From the NCBI GenBank assembly GCA_963817615.1, contig CAWFPH010000001.1, positions 310,001 to 374,000 of the forward strand: 64,000 nucleotides of DNA. The letters run 5' to 3'. The notes under the pieces are model-generated. The model worked only from the letters and a program-made list of their open reading frames with translations, was not told the DNA's origin and ran no database searches. Positions 1 to 9,265 of the stretch are shown here, in pieces (position 1 is the stretch's first letter; each line of letters starts with the position of its first letter). The DNA is from FEN-1219 sp963817615 (lineage in GTDB: Bacteria; Pseudomonadota; Gammaproteobacteria; Steroidobacterales; Rariloculaceae). Both the position numbers and the translations under genes were made by a program.

Positions 1-1419
1 GTGCTCGTGGCTGCCGACCGGTGCGTACACGCGGCAACGATGTGCGTCGCCGCGCCGCTCGATCAGCTCCGAATACAGCTCCTCGCCCATGCCGTGGAGA
101 CGCTGGAACTCGAAAGGCCGGTCCGCTCCGACTTCGAGAATCCATGCCACGGTATGCGCGTTGTGCGTCGCGAATTGCGGATAGAGGCGCGGCTGCTCGA
201 GCAGGAACTTGGCAGCCGCCAGGTAGGAGACGTCGGTGTTGGCCTTGCGGGTGAACACCGGGTAGCCGGTGAGACCGAGCTCCTGGGCGCGCTTGATCTC
301 CGAGTCCCAGTACGCTCCCTTGACGAGCCGGACGGGCAACATTCGGCCATCGCTTGCGGCTGCATCGGCCAGCGACTTCAGCGCGTCCAACACGGGTAGT
401 GCGCGCTTCTGATAGGCCTGCACCGCGATGCCGAGACCCGAGTAATCGGCGAGCGCGGCGTTGCGAAACACGCGCGTGAAGATCCAGAGCGACAGTTCCA
501 GGCGATCCGCTTCCTCGGCGTCGACCGTAACGCCGACTCCCGCGGCGCATGCCGCCGTCGCGAGCTCGAGCAGTTTCGCGGCGAGCTCCTCGATCGCGCG
601 ATGGCTCTGAGCAATCTCATAGCGCGGCGATAGTGCCGACAGCTTCACCGACACGCTGGGGGCCGCCAACGGTTGACCCGGCCGCCCGCCGTGCCGGCCG
701 ACGGCCGCGATCGCGTCGCGATAGGCTTTCAAATACCGGTCGGCGTCTGCGCGCGTGAGCGCGGCCTCGCCTAGCATGTCGAACGAATAGTCGAACTGCG
801 GCGAACGGGACGCGCGCTCGAGTGCCGACTCGATGGTCTGTCCCATCACGAATTGCTGGCCGAGTATTCGCATCGCCTGCCGCAGTGCCGCCCGCACGAT
901 CGGCTCGCCGAGCCGCTCGGCGAGCCGTGCCAAAAACTTGGCCGGCGGCTCGGCGACGTCGGCGGGCCGCAGGATCTTGCCGGTCAGTAGCAGCGCCCAG
1001 GTCGACGCATTCACGAACAACGATTCGCTCCGACCCACGTGAGCGCGCCAGTCGGCACCGCCGAGCTTGTCCGCGATGAGACGATCGGCGGTCGCGGCAT
1101 CGGGGATTCTGAGCAGCGCCTCCGCGAGGCACATCAGCACCACGCCTTCTGCGGACGACAGGTCGTACTCGCCGAGCAGCGCGTCGACGCCTTTCGCACG
1201 TTCGCGACGTTTGCGAATCGCCTCGACGAGCGCGACGGCAAGCGTTTGGATCCGCGTAGTCTGCGCTGCGGACGAACTCGCCTCCGCAGCGAGCCCGCGA
1301 ACCACGGCGGTCTCGTCCGCGAGATAGCACCGCGCGAGGTCGTCGTTCGTTGCGGGCGGTGCCGGGTGCGCGTCGTCGAAGAGCCAGCGACGCAACGGCA
1401 CCGTGGTCGATGGGCTCAT
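1..1419 (-). CDS. putA: Bifunctional proline dehydrogenase/P5C dehydrogenase PutA, N-terminal part (cut at window edge)
   Basis: Oxidises proline to pyrroline-5-carboxylate with FAD, and in full-length PutA then to glutamate with NAD. The 473 visible codons run off the left end without a stop. Residues up to about 200 match the PutA-specific helical dimerisation region (for example ADKLGGADWRAHVG). After that comes the proline dehydrogenase barrel, with KLSALSPRYE, LVKGAYWDSEIKRAQ, the FTRKANTDVSYLA strand and the FATHNAHT flavin/substrate motif. There is no N-terminal ribbon-helix-helix DNA-binding domain, so this should be the non-repressor PutA type. The aldehyde dehydrogenase half would lie outside the window. 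ATG start at 1419; no clear ribosome site was checked as decisive. A single-domain PRODH is unlikely given the long helical N-terminus. Confidence 0.93.
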   Translation of the reverse strand, partial: MSPSTTVPLRRWLFDDAHPAPPATNDDLARCYLADETAVVRGLAAEASSSAAQTTRIQTLAVALVEAIRKRRERAKGVDALLGEYDLSSAEGVVLMCLAEALLRIPDAATADRLIADKLGGADWRAHVGRSESLFVNASTWALLLTGKILRPADVAEPPAKFLARLAERLGEPIVRAALRQAMRILGQQFVMGQTIESALERASRSPQFDYSFDMLGEAALTRADADRYLKAYRDAIAAVGRHGGRPGQPLAAPSVSVKLSALSPRYEIAQSHRAIEELAAKLLELATAACAAGVGVTVDAEEADRLELSLWIFTRVFRNAALADYSGLGIAVQAYQKRALPVLDALKSLADAAASDGRMLPVRLVKGAYWDSEIKRAQELGLTGYPVFTRKANTDVSYLAAAKFLLEQPRLYPQFATHNAHTVAWILEVGADRPFEFQRLHGMGEELYSELIERRGDAHRCRVYAPVGSHEH

Positions 1420-1541
1420 GCCGCTAGTGTGCCTCAGGCCGAAGGCGCCCGCTGTTCGCTGGCGGGGCTTCGCGATTTCCGTGGTGCTCGGGCTTCGAGA
1501 GGAACGAGCGGAAACGGTCACCGGCGGCGGCCGGCCGGCGG

Positions 1542-2168
1542 TCAGTTGGCGCCGCTCGGGCGGCCGATCATCGTGAGGAATTCAGCTCGCGTGCGTGGAT
1601 CGGAGCGGAAGTGCCCGAGCAGTTGGCTCGTGAGCATCGACACGCCATGCTTGCGAACGCCTCGTGTGGTCATGCATTGATGCACGCCTTCGACGACGAC
1701 GCCTACGCCACGGGGTTTCAGGACGTCCTGAATGCAATGGGCGATTTGAGCCGTCAAGGATTCCTGAACCTGCAGCCGCCGCGCGAACGTTTCCACGACG
1801 CGCGCGAGCTTGCTGATGCCGACCACTTTGCGGTCCGGAAGATAGCCGATGTGCACCTTGCCGATGATCGGCGCCATGTGATGCTCGCAATGCGACTCGA
1901 ATGAGATGTCACGCAGCACGATCATCTCGTCGTAACCGTCGACCTCGTGAAAGGTGCGCCGCAGGAAAGCGATCGGATCGTCGGAATAGCCGCTGAACCA
2001 GTCCTCGTACGCACGCACCACGCGGCCGGGCGTGCCGACGAGACCTTCACGGTCGGGGTCGTCGCCGATCCAGCGCAGTAGCGTGCGGACGGCCGCTTCC
2101 GCTTCGTCGCGGCTCGGCTTCTCCACGGCGGGGCTCGATTTCGACCCGCTTTGCTTGCGTCGGCTCAC
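1542..2168 (-). CDS. folE: GTP cyclohydrolase I (FolE type I)
   Basis: Converts GTP to 7,8-dihydroneopterin triphosphate, the first step of tetrahydrofolate synthesis, in the cytoplasm. About 208 aa, the usual size. Conserved parts are visible: EGLVGTPGRVVRAYEDWF, the zinc-ligand stretch SHCEHHMAPIIGKVHIGY, VVGISKLARVVETFARRLQVQ and the second zinc Cys in HQCMTTRGV. The frame stays open far upstream with no ATG close to the domain. I chose the GTG at 2168 (VSRRKQSG); a second GTG 14 codons later is possible. The gene is divergent from the XdhC-family gene, with about 130 bp between them that should hold both promoters. Confidence 0.95.
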   Translation of the reverse strand: MSRRKQSGSKSSPAVEKPSRDEAEAAVRTLLRWIGDDPDREGLVGTPGRVVRAYEDWFSGYSDDPIAFLRRTFHEVDGYDEMIVLRDISFESHCEHHMAPIIGKVHIGYLPDRKVVGISKLARVVETFARRLQVQESLTAQIAHCIQDVLKPRGVGVVVEGVHQCMTTRGVRKHGVSMLTSQLLGHFRSDPRTRAEFLTMIGRPSGAN

Positions 2169-2300
2169 GGCAGTGTTCTTGATTGGCGACGCTCGGTTCC
2201 GGGCGGTCGTACGCGTCGAGGCTGGGCAGTCTAAGTCGAGCGCCCCGAAGCGTGCAACCGCGCGATGGCGCTGGCATATTGACCCGCCACGAGGAACAGC

Positions 2301-3341
2301 ATGAGCGTGCGGCAAATCATTCGAGCTTTCGAAGCCTGGCGGGCGGCCGGCGAGCCACTCGTGCTTGCGACCGTCTTCGAGACGCTCGGCTCGACGTACA
2401 GCAAGGCCGGTCAGCGCATCGTGATCGCTGCCAACGGCGACTACCGCGGCCTGGTGAGCGGCGGCTGCCTCGAAGGGGATCTCGCGGAGCGGGCCCGCGC
2501 GGTGCTCGAAACGGGAGAGCCGCGCGCGGTGACCTACGATTTGCGTGATGAGGCCGACGAGTTGTTTGGACTTGGCGTTGGCTGCAACGGTCTGATCCGC
2601 GTGTTTCTGCAGCCGCTCACCGTGAGCGGCGGTTACGAGCCGTTCGCAACGATCGCGGCGTCCTTGACCGGCTCTACGACCGCCGGTGTCGCGACGGTCA
2701 TCGAGACGGCGACGGCGGACTTTACGCTGGGCGCGACCGCCGTGGTCGCGGGCGACGTGGCGCGTGCGTGGGGCGCCGAGGGCGGCGCGGCAGAGCAGCT
2801 CGTGCGCAGCGCCCGAGAAGCGAGCGCCGGGCCTGCGGAGCTGAAGAGCGAGCGCCGGGCGCGCATCCTGCTGGCTCCCCTGAGGCCTATACCCAGGCTG
2901 CTCGTGCTCGGTGCCGGACTGGACGCCGTCCCGTTGGTCGGGATGGCGGCAGAGCTCGGTTGGTTCGTAACCGTCGCGGATCACCGTCCGGCCTATCTGC
3001 GGCGCGGCGGCTTTGAACGCGCGGAGCAATCGTTGCTTGTCGCGCCCGGGCAGATCGGCGCGGTGCTCGAGGTGACGCAGTTCGACGCGATCGTCGTGAT
3101 GAGTCATCACCTCGAGAGCGACCGCAAGTACCTACGCGAACTGGCGGCGGTCTCGACTCGCTATCTCGGCGTGCTCGGCCCAAAAGCCCGGCGCGAACGC
3201 TTGCTCGCGGATCTCGATGCGGAGGTACCGCAGCTGCGCAAGCGGCTCAAGGGGCCCGTCGGCCTCGATATTCGCGCCAATTCGCCGGAGTCGATCGCGC
3301 TGTCCATTCTCGCCGAGCTGCAGACCGTCTTTGCCGCATGA
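2301..3341 (+). CDS. XdhC/CoxI family protein
   Basis: Members of this family bind molybdenum cofactor and help insert sulfurated Moco into xanthine dehydrogenase or CO-dehydrogenase-type enzymes. The N-terminal CoxI half carries LGSTYSKAGQRI and the hallmark LVSGGCLEGDLAERA. The C-terminal half is a Rossmann-like domain (RLLVLGAGLDAVPLVGMAAE), followed by VVMSHHLESDRKYLRELA and a GVLGPKARRERLL motif. 346 aa, normal for the fused form. No xanthine-dehydrogenase subunit gene is present in the window, but a MocA-like cytidylyltransferase and most of the Moco pathway are (16.9-18.1 and 28.3-32.2 kb). The client enzyme must be encoded elsewhere, which is an inference. Confidence 0.88.
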   Translation: MSVRQIIRAFEAWRAAGEPLVLATVFETLGSTYSKAGQRIVIAANGDYRGLVSGGCLEGDLAERARAVLETGEPRAVTYDLRDEADELFGLGVGCNGLIRVFLQPLTVSGGYEPFATIAASLTGSTTAGVATVIETATADFTLGATAVVAGDVARAWGAEGGAAEQLVRSAREASAGPAELKSERRARILLAPLRPIPRLLVLGAGLDAVPLVGMAAELGWFVTVADHRPAYLRRGGFERAEQSLLVAPGQIGAVLEVTQFDAIVVMSHHLESDRKYLRELAAVSTRYLGVLGPKARRERLLADLDAEVPQLRKRLKGPVGLDIRANSPESIALSILAELQTVFAA

Positions 3342-3366
3342 GGCGATCTCGGCCGGCTCTGACGCT

Positions 3367-4734
3367 TCAGTACGTTTGGCCGCGTTGAGCATCGTCATGC
3401 ATCTTCACGAGGAACGACCGGATCGCGCCCTCGGCTTCGGTCGGCGCGAGCAGTCGCTGCTCGACCATCGTGGCCGCGATGTCTTTGAGCGATCGCCGGC
3501 CGTCTATCAGTGACATGATGAATGCGTGCACGCGGGTCGAGAGTGCCTGCGAGCGGAACGATTCGGTGAGCGGCACGGCATCCGTACCGCGGACGAGCCA
3601 GTCCGGCAGAGCTTGATAGCGCGCCACCCTTTTGACATCGCGTCGTTTCGTTGCGCTCCAAATCACCACGCGCTCGCGTCGTGCATGGCGGCTTGCGGGC
3701 GAGCACAAGTAGGGAATGTCGCGCTCGTCGACTTGGATTTCATCGAAGCCGTGCTCCGTGAGCACGTCGACGCATTCGTCGATCCCGTACTGCCCCGCCG
3801 GGTCGCGTCCGGGAAACGCAAGCGACCCGAAGTTCACCCACTGCCCGCCAGATTCGAGCAGCCCGTTCACCCGTGCACACTGCGCCTCGAAGGGCTCGGG
3901 AAGGATGTCGACGAGCCACGGCGTGATGACAGCCGAGAACGCACCTTTGCGAAAGGGCGGGCGGTGCGCATCGGCCAGCAGGAATCTGAGCCCAGCGGCG
4001 GCCGGAGCAGGAGCCTGGAGCCGACGGAGCACGGCTTGATCGGCCCGGGTACGCGGGGCAAGCGGAAACTCGTACAGCTCGATCGTTTCGCCGCGGGCCG
4101 CCCGGCGGGCAATCGTGACGAGCAACGGATTGAAATCCAGCGCGATCGTGGCTTCGGGGCCGCAACGGCCGTGTAGGTCGTATGCCAGGCGGCCCGCGCC
4201 GGCGCCGAGGACGAGCAGCGTACGATGACGAGCGGCGGCGAGGGATGCCGCTACGAGCTCGAGAGATGCCACGTTCTCCGTCTCGCCCCATCCCCAATCG
4301 CGATGGATGTTCGGATAGTAGGTGGTGAGCCCTTGGTCGGGCGGTAAACGAGTTCGGAGCGCAAGATAAGTTTCGTAGTTGCCGCCGTGACCGTCGAGCG
4401 CAAACGGTGCAAGCAGCTTTGCGAGCCGCGCCCGATGATCCGCGAGCGCGGAGGCGAGCTGCGAGAGGCGAGAACGGGTGGAGTCTCGGGCCGTACCATC
4501 GAGAGACGCCTGAACGCGTTCGCGCTCGCGCTCGATCCGCAGCAGGGTGAAGCGGAGGCGGCCTTGCCACTCGTCGAGCGCAGCCTGCGGTTCCGCGAAT
4601 AGCCATGGTTCTCCGTCGACGAGCGGAAAGTCGATGCGACAGCCGCTGCAACGCAATCCATTCGAGGCCGCGTCGAGCGCGCGATCGCAGCGAGGGCAGG
4701 CGAGCAGTTCGAGCAGGCCGATTGGTGGCGCCAT
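3367..4734 (-). CDS. Class I SAM-dependent methyltransferase with N-terminal zinc ribbon, N2227/carnosine methyltransferase-like
   Basis: 455 aa. Residues 13-32 form a Trm112-like zinc ribbon (C13-x2-C16 and C29-x2-C32). The middle holds a SAM-binding fold with LVLGAGAGRLAYDLH, an acidic residue at the end of strand 2 (ALDFNPLL) and LLADAHRPPF. HRDWGWGETEN before the SAM motif and WVNFGSLAFPG after it recall the eukaryotic carnosine N-methyltransferase (N2227) family. The last roughly 60 residues (STRVHAFIMSLIDGRRSLKD) look like a small PqqD-type winged helix. Substrate unknown. The gene is convergent with the XdhC-family gene. The ATG at 4734 places the zinc ribbon properly near the N-terminus. 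Confidence 0.75.
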   Translation of the reverse strand: MAPPIGLLELLACPRCDRALDAASNGLRCSGCRIDFPLVDGEPWLFAEPQAALDEWQGRLRFTLLRIERERERVQASLDGTARDSTRSRLSQLASALADHRARLAKLLAPFALDGHGGNYETYLALRTRLPPDQGLTTYYPNIHRDWGWGETENVASLELVAASLAAARHRTLLVLGAGAGRLAYDLHGRCGPEATIALDFNPLLVTIARRAARGETIELYEFPLAPRTRADQAVLRRLQAPAPAAAGLRFLLADAHRPPFRKGAFSAVITPWLVDILPEPFEAQCARVNGLLESGGQWVNFGSLAFPGRDPAGQYGIDECVDVLTEHGFDEIQVDERDIPYLCSPASRHARRERVVIWSATKRRDVKRVARYQALPDWLVRGTDAVPLTESFRSQALSTRVHAFIMSLIDGRRSLKDIAATMVEQRLLAPTEAEGAIRSFLVKMHDDAQRGQTY

Positions 4735-4850
4735 CGGGCAGGGACCGTTGTCTTGACGAGCGAGCCATCGTCGCGGTTGGGCTCGTGCGAGACCCGTGCA
4801 CTGGTCACGTTATGTGAACAGTCCCTTCACTGCTTGGCGGCTCCGCGCTG

Positions 4851-4892
4851 AAAAAGAAACGGTTGCGCGGCCGTCCCTGGCCGAGCAACCGT
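4851..4892 (-). terminator. Rho-independent terminator after the DUF1501 gene
   Basis: On the minus strand an 8-bp perfect outer stem (ACGGTTGC/GCAACCGT, 4859-4892) with a further inner GGCC pairing is followed directly by a T-rich run (TTTCTTTTT, complement of 4851-4859). It lies about 50 bp beyond the stop codon of the DUF1501 gene and would end the minus-strand redox operon. Confidence 0.8.
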
Positions 4893-4939
4893 CATCGAAC
4901 GCTACCGCTTAGAAGAACGAAAACTCCGCTGGCTCGATG

Positions 4940-6592
4940 TCAAATCGTACCGTTCACGATGGGTGCAAACGCGGTGAGGCGATCCAAGTTGGTCGGATCG
5001 CCGAGCCCGTGACTCGGAAACTTGGACGCGAAGAGGTTCTGCTCTCCGTGCAGTGCCATGTAGTTTAGAAGGACCATTTGGACGAGCAGGTTCACGTTGT
5101 TGGCACCCGGCGTGCCGGCGCGCGACAAGTTGCCGTCCGCCGAGAATGCGCCGAGCTGCTGATGCTGCGCGGCCGTCATGCCTTGCGTCGTGAGCAACGG
5201 CGCACGACCTACAGGGTTATAGACCAGGAAGAACGGCGCTGCCGTATCCTGGTTGTCGCTGGTCCACTCGCCTTTGCCGCGGCCATTGGCCGAGTTGTCG
5301 ATCGTGCCGTTGCTCGACAGCGAGCCGTCGCTGAACACGTAGAGCATCAACGGCACGCCCATGCGTGCGGCGTACTCGAGGCAGGCACCCATGCAGCGGC
5401 CCGCGCGGAAGTCCTTGACCTCTCCCTCTTGACGCATGCCGCCGTGGTAATCGTAGCCGCCCATGGTGATGCAGCCCGCGCCGGCGAAGCCGTCGATCAC
5501 CATCTTCATGACGGAGGCGGTCTTGCGGAACTCGTTGCCGTCAGAGCCGCTCGCGTTGAACTCGGCATCGGTGAAGATGCCGCTCGCTCCGACGATGTTC
5601 GGATCGAGAGCGGGATTCAGCTGCGCCGGGTTGCCGAACCGGTCGGCGACGTCGGCGGCGCTCAAGTAGCCGCACTTCACGAGATCCTCGACCACCGCGT
5701 CCCGCGTGAGACCGGTCTGCGTCGGGTCTGGGAAGTTGAGGCCCGTGTCGACCTTCCCCATCTTCTGTGCGCTCAGTCGGTAGATCGACTCCATGACCGC
5801 AACCGCGTCTTGCTGGTTGAGCAGCGTGAGCAGGTCGCCCGTGTCGACGAGGCCGGTGACGTCGCTTGGTCGGTCGACCTTGGTGGGTCGGTACTGCGGA
5901 TCGATCATCGCCGCCGGAGCCATCGAGTTGCCGCCGGAATCGGAGTTCTGGGTGCCGATCAGGGTGACGATCGAGCCATCCGCGCCCGCCTTCTGGATTC
6001 CGTACAGTGGGTTGTGCGGGTTGTTGCTCGTGTCGTTCTCGGAACGTGCCGGGATGACGGCGCCATTGACGTTGGCAGCGATGCCGGGCGTTTTCAGGCT
6101 CGCTTGCATGCCGCGCAGGTAAGCACTGTCGCTGTGGAACGCGAGGCCCATGCTCGTGTCGGTGTGGTCGCCGTTGCTAGTCGCCGTAACGGTCGTCTCT
6201 GCCACGCCAGGTATCATGTTGCCGGGCAAGCCGAGCTTGCTGTAGCCCGCCGTGCTCAGCACGTCGAGCTGACCGCCCTGCTTGCCGACCAGCACGTTCG
6301 AGCCGGCGATGTTGCCGCCGCCCGCGAGGTCGAAGCAGATGAACGGGATCTTGCCCGCGCCGAACGTGTTGATGCCGCAGGAGTTGAGCAGGGGCTTGAG
6401 ATCGTTCGCGAGCGCCGCATACGCCTTGCGCGGGTTTGCGAACAGGCTGAACACGCTGCCCGTCAGGAGCATCGCGCCGCCGGACATGAAGCCTTGCGCG
6501 ATCAGTTGACGCCGCGTCATCGGCCGGCCGTGGCTCTCGTGACGCTGCGGCGCGTCCGGATGCCGAAGTTTGCGTTTGACTTGAATCAACAT
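4940..6592 (-). CDS. DUF1501-family exported protein with twin-arginine-like signal
   Basis: 550 aa, last gene of the minus-strand arm of the redox locus. Residues 24-50 (MTRRQLIAQGFMSGG, then a hydrophobic stretch ending near FANPRKAYA) look like a Tat signal, as is usual for DUF1501 proteins. Other family-like segments are CFDLAGGGNIAG near the N-terminus, MGGYDYHGG in the middle and LMLYVFSDGSLSSNG. DUF1501 proteins resemble the sulfatase/phosphatase superfamily and often sit beside haem-bearing DUF1588/1592-type proteins in Planctomycetes and in some Proteobacteria; their reaction is unknown. Start 6592 has AGAGG eight bases upstream. It follows the LamG gene by 34 bp, so the two are probably co-transcribed. 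Confidence 0.8.
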   Translation of the reverse strand: MLIQVKRKLRHPDAPQRHESHGRPMTRRQLIAQGFMSGGAMLLTGSVFSLFANPRKAYAALANDLKPLLNSCGINTFGAGKIPFICFDLAGGGNIAGSNVLVGKQGGQLDVLSTAGYSKLGLPGNMIPGVAETTVTATSNGDHTDTSMGLAFHSDSAYLRGMQASLKTPGIAANVNGAVIPARSENDTSNNPHNPLYGIQKAGADGSIVTLIGTQNSDSGGNSMAPAAMIDPQYRPTKVDRPSDVTGLVDTGDLLTLLNQQDAVAVMESIYRLSAQKMGKVDTGLNFPDPTQTGLTRDAVVEDLVKCGYLSAADVADRFGNPAQLNPALDPNIVGASGIFTDAEFNASGSDGNEFRKTASVMKMVIDGFAGAGCITMGGYDYHGGMRQEGEVKDFRAGRCMGACLEYAARMGVPLMLYVFSDGSLSSNGTIDNSANGRGKGEWTSDNQDTAAPFFLVYNPVGRAPLLTTQGMTAAQHQQLGAFSADGNLSRAGTPGANNVNLLVQMVLLNYMALHGEQNLFASKFPSHGLGDPTNLDRLTAFAPIVNGTI

Positions 6593-6626
6593 GGCTCTAA
6601 CCTCTGCATGAGTTTCAGGCGTACGC

Positions 6627-9233
6627 CTACTTGACCAACATCGCGCCGCTGCCGAGAACCGCCGAGCACACCGCTTTGGCGATGGTTTGGGTACGCGGCC
6701 CGCCTGGCGTTCCGGAACCAGGGTTGGCGAGACCCAAGCGCGAGGAGTCGCTCGGTATACCGTGGATCAGCTCGACGAGCTCCGCCTTGGCGGCGGCCCG
6801 GTCAGGCTGGGTTGCGAGTTGCGTCGCGCCCAGTACGTGGTCCAGCAGCGGGTCTAGGAACGCATCTTCCGCAGGACCGGAAGACGGCCACGCCGCATTG
6901 AAATCGAACGACGGGAACGCGCTTTGGCGTAGGGACGTGTCGTTGACCATCGCGTTGCAGTAGCTGATCGCAAGCTGAGCGATCGAGACCTGCTGCGACG
7001 ATAGGAATGCCTCGAGGGTGTCCACCGCAGGCAACGACTGTCGGACGGTGTTGAACGTCGTCTGTACGGCGGAGTTGTTCTGTGCGACGCCGGTGATCCG
7101 CGACATGGTTGCGTCGATCTGGTCGAACGTCCGCACGCCGATGTCGGATGCCGGCGGCAGGTCGAGAACAGAGGGCGACGGCGGAGTGGCGGGCGGCGGC
7201 CGGTTGAAAACGTGCGAGCCGATCTTGTCGAACGTCAGGAAGAACTCGTCGGCGTCCGGCCCCTTCTCCAGCGGCAGAACGCCACCCGACGTCCCCGCGG
7301 TCACGAGTCGCTGGCCTGTGTCCGGCGTATACGAAAGGCTCGATATGGTCGTATTGACGCTGGCGAACGCCTGACCGACGGGCGCTTCGGCACCGTTGAT
7401 GCCAATGCGCAGATCGCTGATGTCGATGCCGTCAGGCTGAGCCGCACCGTTCAAGCTGATGAAGAACGGATTGCGGAACAGGTACGACCAGCTGTCGAAC
7501 TGCGAGGCTTCGAGCACCACGTAGCTTTGGTCGATATCCGTCAAATTCGACACGTCGAACATCAGTAGATACTTCTCTCCCACGCCGGCATCGTAGTTCT
7601 GCTGGATCTGCTGCGGTGTCAAGGCGCGGTTGTAGATGGCCACCAGGCGAACGACGCCCGCCCACTTCTTGTCGCCGGATACCTCGTTGCCGAGCACGAA
7701 CGCATACGTGTCGTCCCAGTCGTCAAGCGTGCCGCCCGGCGTGGGATCCTGCTGCGTCTTCAGGACGCCGTTCACGTAGATCTTGCGCCCCTGCACCGGG
7801 TCGTAGGTCGCTACGACGTGCTGCAGGGTCGCCTGCAACACCTCGTCCGCGTTCGGCGTCGACAATTGCGGATTGCCGTTCGCGTCCGAATTGCTCGTGC
7901 GATTGAAGAAGTCGTAGTTGTACATCGTCTGGCCGAGATTGAAGTTGCGCTGCATCGTGCCCGCCGAGTAGCTCACGATGCGCATGTCCTCCTGCACGAC
8001 ATTGCCGGGCGCGACCCACGCCTCGATCGAGTATTCACCCGTGGCGTTGATCAACGTGTGCAGCTTTTTGCTGGTCCCGGTCGATGCCTGCGCCTTACCG
8101 CCGGCGAAGTTGAGCCCCCAGCCGCCGACCCACTGCACGTTGCCCGACAGCGTCAAGTCCATCGCGGGGTCGACCCCGCTCGTGTCGTATGCCGTCGCAC
8201 AAGCACCCGTAATCGACTGGCCGCAGGTCTGGCCGCTCTTGAATTCGTAGAGCGCGACCATGCTGGATTCGTAGCGGTTGCCGCCTGAAGCGATCGTGCC
8301 CTCGTAGAGGGTCAGCGCCTTGCTCGAGAGCAGGTTCGGATCGACCTGAGTGAGCGGCACGTTGGCCGCGAATGCCTCGATCGCCGCTTGCATCGCGTCC
8401 GCGTCGTTCGCGCAGCTCGAGGTCCAGCAGTTGTGGAACTCGTTACGCAAGCGCAACACGAAGCGCGAGTTGGCGGGATCGTCGAGATCCATCTTCGCTT
8501 TGGCCGCCTCGTACGCCGCGGCGACGGCATCGGGATCCGTGGGCGGCTGCTCTGCGAAAAAGGGCTGTTGCTGCACCGCAGAGTTGGACGAATGACACTG
8601 CGAGCAGAACTGCGACAGCACCGGATAGACAGTCGCGGCAAACTCCGACGGATCGGAGGGGAAGTTCTTGCTCTGACCGGGGTCGTGCGCCGGGGGCGCC
8701 TTTAGCTCGATCTTGCGGCCGCCACCGTTCACCAGGGCGCCGGCCCAGTTCGTGATCCACGTAGTCAGAATGTCCGCGCACGCCGAGCTGCTCGCGAGCC
8801 AGCAGTTGTGTCCGCCGCCAACCTTCATGACCATCAAGGAGTCTTGGGGCGAAGTGAGCATCACCACCCCGTTCGCCGCGGCGTATGCGAGATTGACGTC
8901 GTCGCCCCGCGCAAACATCGGCTCTTGCCCGCCTTCGACGCTGTGACAAGCACCGCAGCGGTTCTCGGAACGGATGTTGTCCCAGAGGTTGAGCTTGAAC
9001 GACTGAATGTCCGCGGTAGCGGGCGGTGGGCCGGAGTAGGCGGACGCGGTCGGACCGCCGCCGCTGCCGGGGTTGACGGTCGTCGGTGCGCCGCTGCCGC
9101 CGCTGCAGCCGGCGATCGCAAACGCTACTAGAAGCACGAAGCCCGCTCCGACACGCGCTCGATGCGCGGTGAAGTCCCGGTTCGTAGTGTTCGGAGACGG
9201 CGTCCTAGCCGTGACCGGTGTTGCGTACAGCAT
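6627..9233 (-). CDS. Dihaem LamG-domain lipoprotein
   Basis: 868 aa. A lipoprotein signal ends in AIAGC (lipidation Cys43). Two c-type haem motifs follow, CGACH in the first third and CSQCH further on, each in a segment that also has a GGGHNCW- or EFHNCW-like sequence. The centre is a LamG/concanavalin-like module (SIEAWVAPGN, VVATYDPVQGRKIYVNG, VRLVAIYNRALTPQQI). The C-terminal third is of no family I recognise. ATG 9233 was chosen over upstream codons because AGGGAG lies nine bases before it and the signal peptide begins there. It is the second gene of a three-gene minus-strand operon and probably acts on the cell surface or at the outer membrane as an electron-transfer or substrate-binding component (inference). 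Confidence 0.8.
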   Translation of the reverse strand: MLYATPVTARTPSPNTTNRDFTAHRARVGAGFVLLVAFAIAGCSGGSGAPTTVNPGSGGGPTASAYSGPPPATADIQSFKLNLWDNIRSENRCGACHSVEGGQEPMFARGDDVNLAYAAANGVVMLTSPQDSLMVMKVGGGHNCWLASSSACADILTTWITNWAGALVNGGGRKIELKAPPAHDPGQSKNFPSDPSEFAATVYPVLSQFCSQCHSSNSAVQQQPFFAEQPPTDPDAVAAAYEAAKAKMDLDDPANSRFVLRLRNEFHNCWTSSCANDADAMQAAIEAFAANVPLTQVDPNLLSSKALTLYEGTIASGGNRYESSMVALYEFKSGQTCGQSITGACATAYDTSGVDPAMDLTLSGNVQWVGGWGLNFAGGKAQASTGTSKKLHTLINATGEYSIEAWVAPGNVVQEDMRIVSYSAGTMQRNFNLGQTMYNYDFFNRTSNSDANGNPQLSTPNADEVLQATLQHVVATYDPVQGRKIYVNGVLKTQQDPTPGGTLDDWDDTYAFVLGNEVSGDKKWAGVVRLVAIYNRALTPQQIQQNYDAGVGEKYLLMFDVSNLTDIDQSYVVLEASQFDSWSYLFRNPFFISLNGAAQPDGIDISDLRIGINGAEAPVGQAFASVNTTISSLSYTPDTGQRLVTAGTSGGVLPLEKGPDADEFFLTFDKIGSHVFNRPPPATPPSPSVLDLPPASDIGVRTFDQIDATMSRITGVAQNNSAVQTTFNTVRQSLPAVDTLEAFLSSQQVSIAQLAISYCNAMVNDTSLRQSAFPSFDFNAAWPSSGPAEDAFLDPLLDHVLGATQLATQPDRAAAKAELVELIHGIPSDSSRLGLANPGSGTPGGPRTQTIAKAVCSAVLGSGAMLVK

Positions 9234-9265
9234 CGTCGTGACTCCCTGCTGACCCGTGCTTTGCG

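Noticed and set aside
1542..3110. A 522-residue reading of folE extended upstream
   Set aside because: The extension runs antisense through most of the XdhC-family gene; only the part from about 2168 matches GTP cyclohydrolase I.
5078..6634. A 518-codon plus-strand frame opposite the DUF1501 gene
   Set aside because: Antisense shadow; the minus-strand frame has the Tat-like signal and family motifs.
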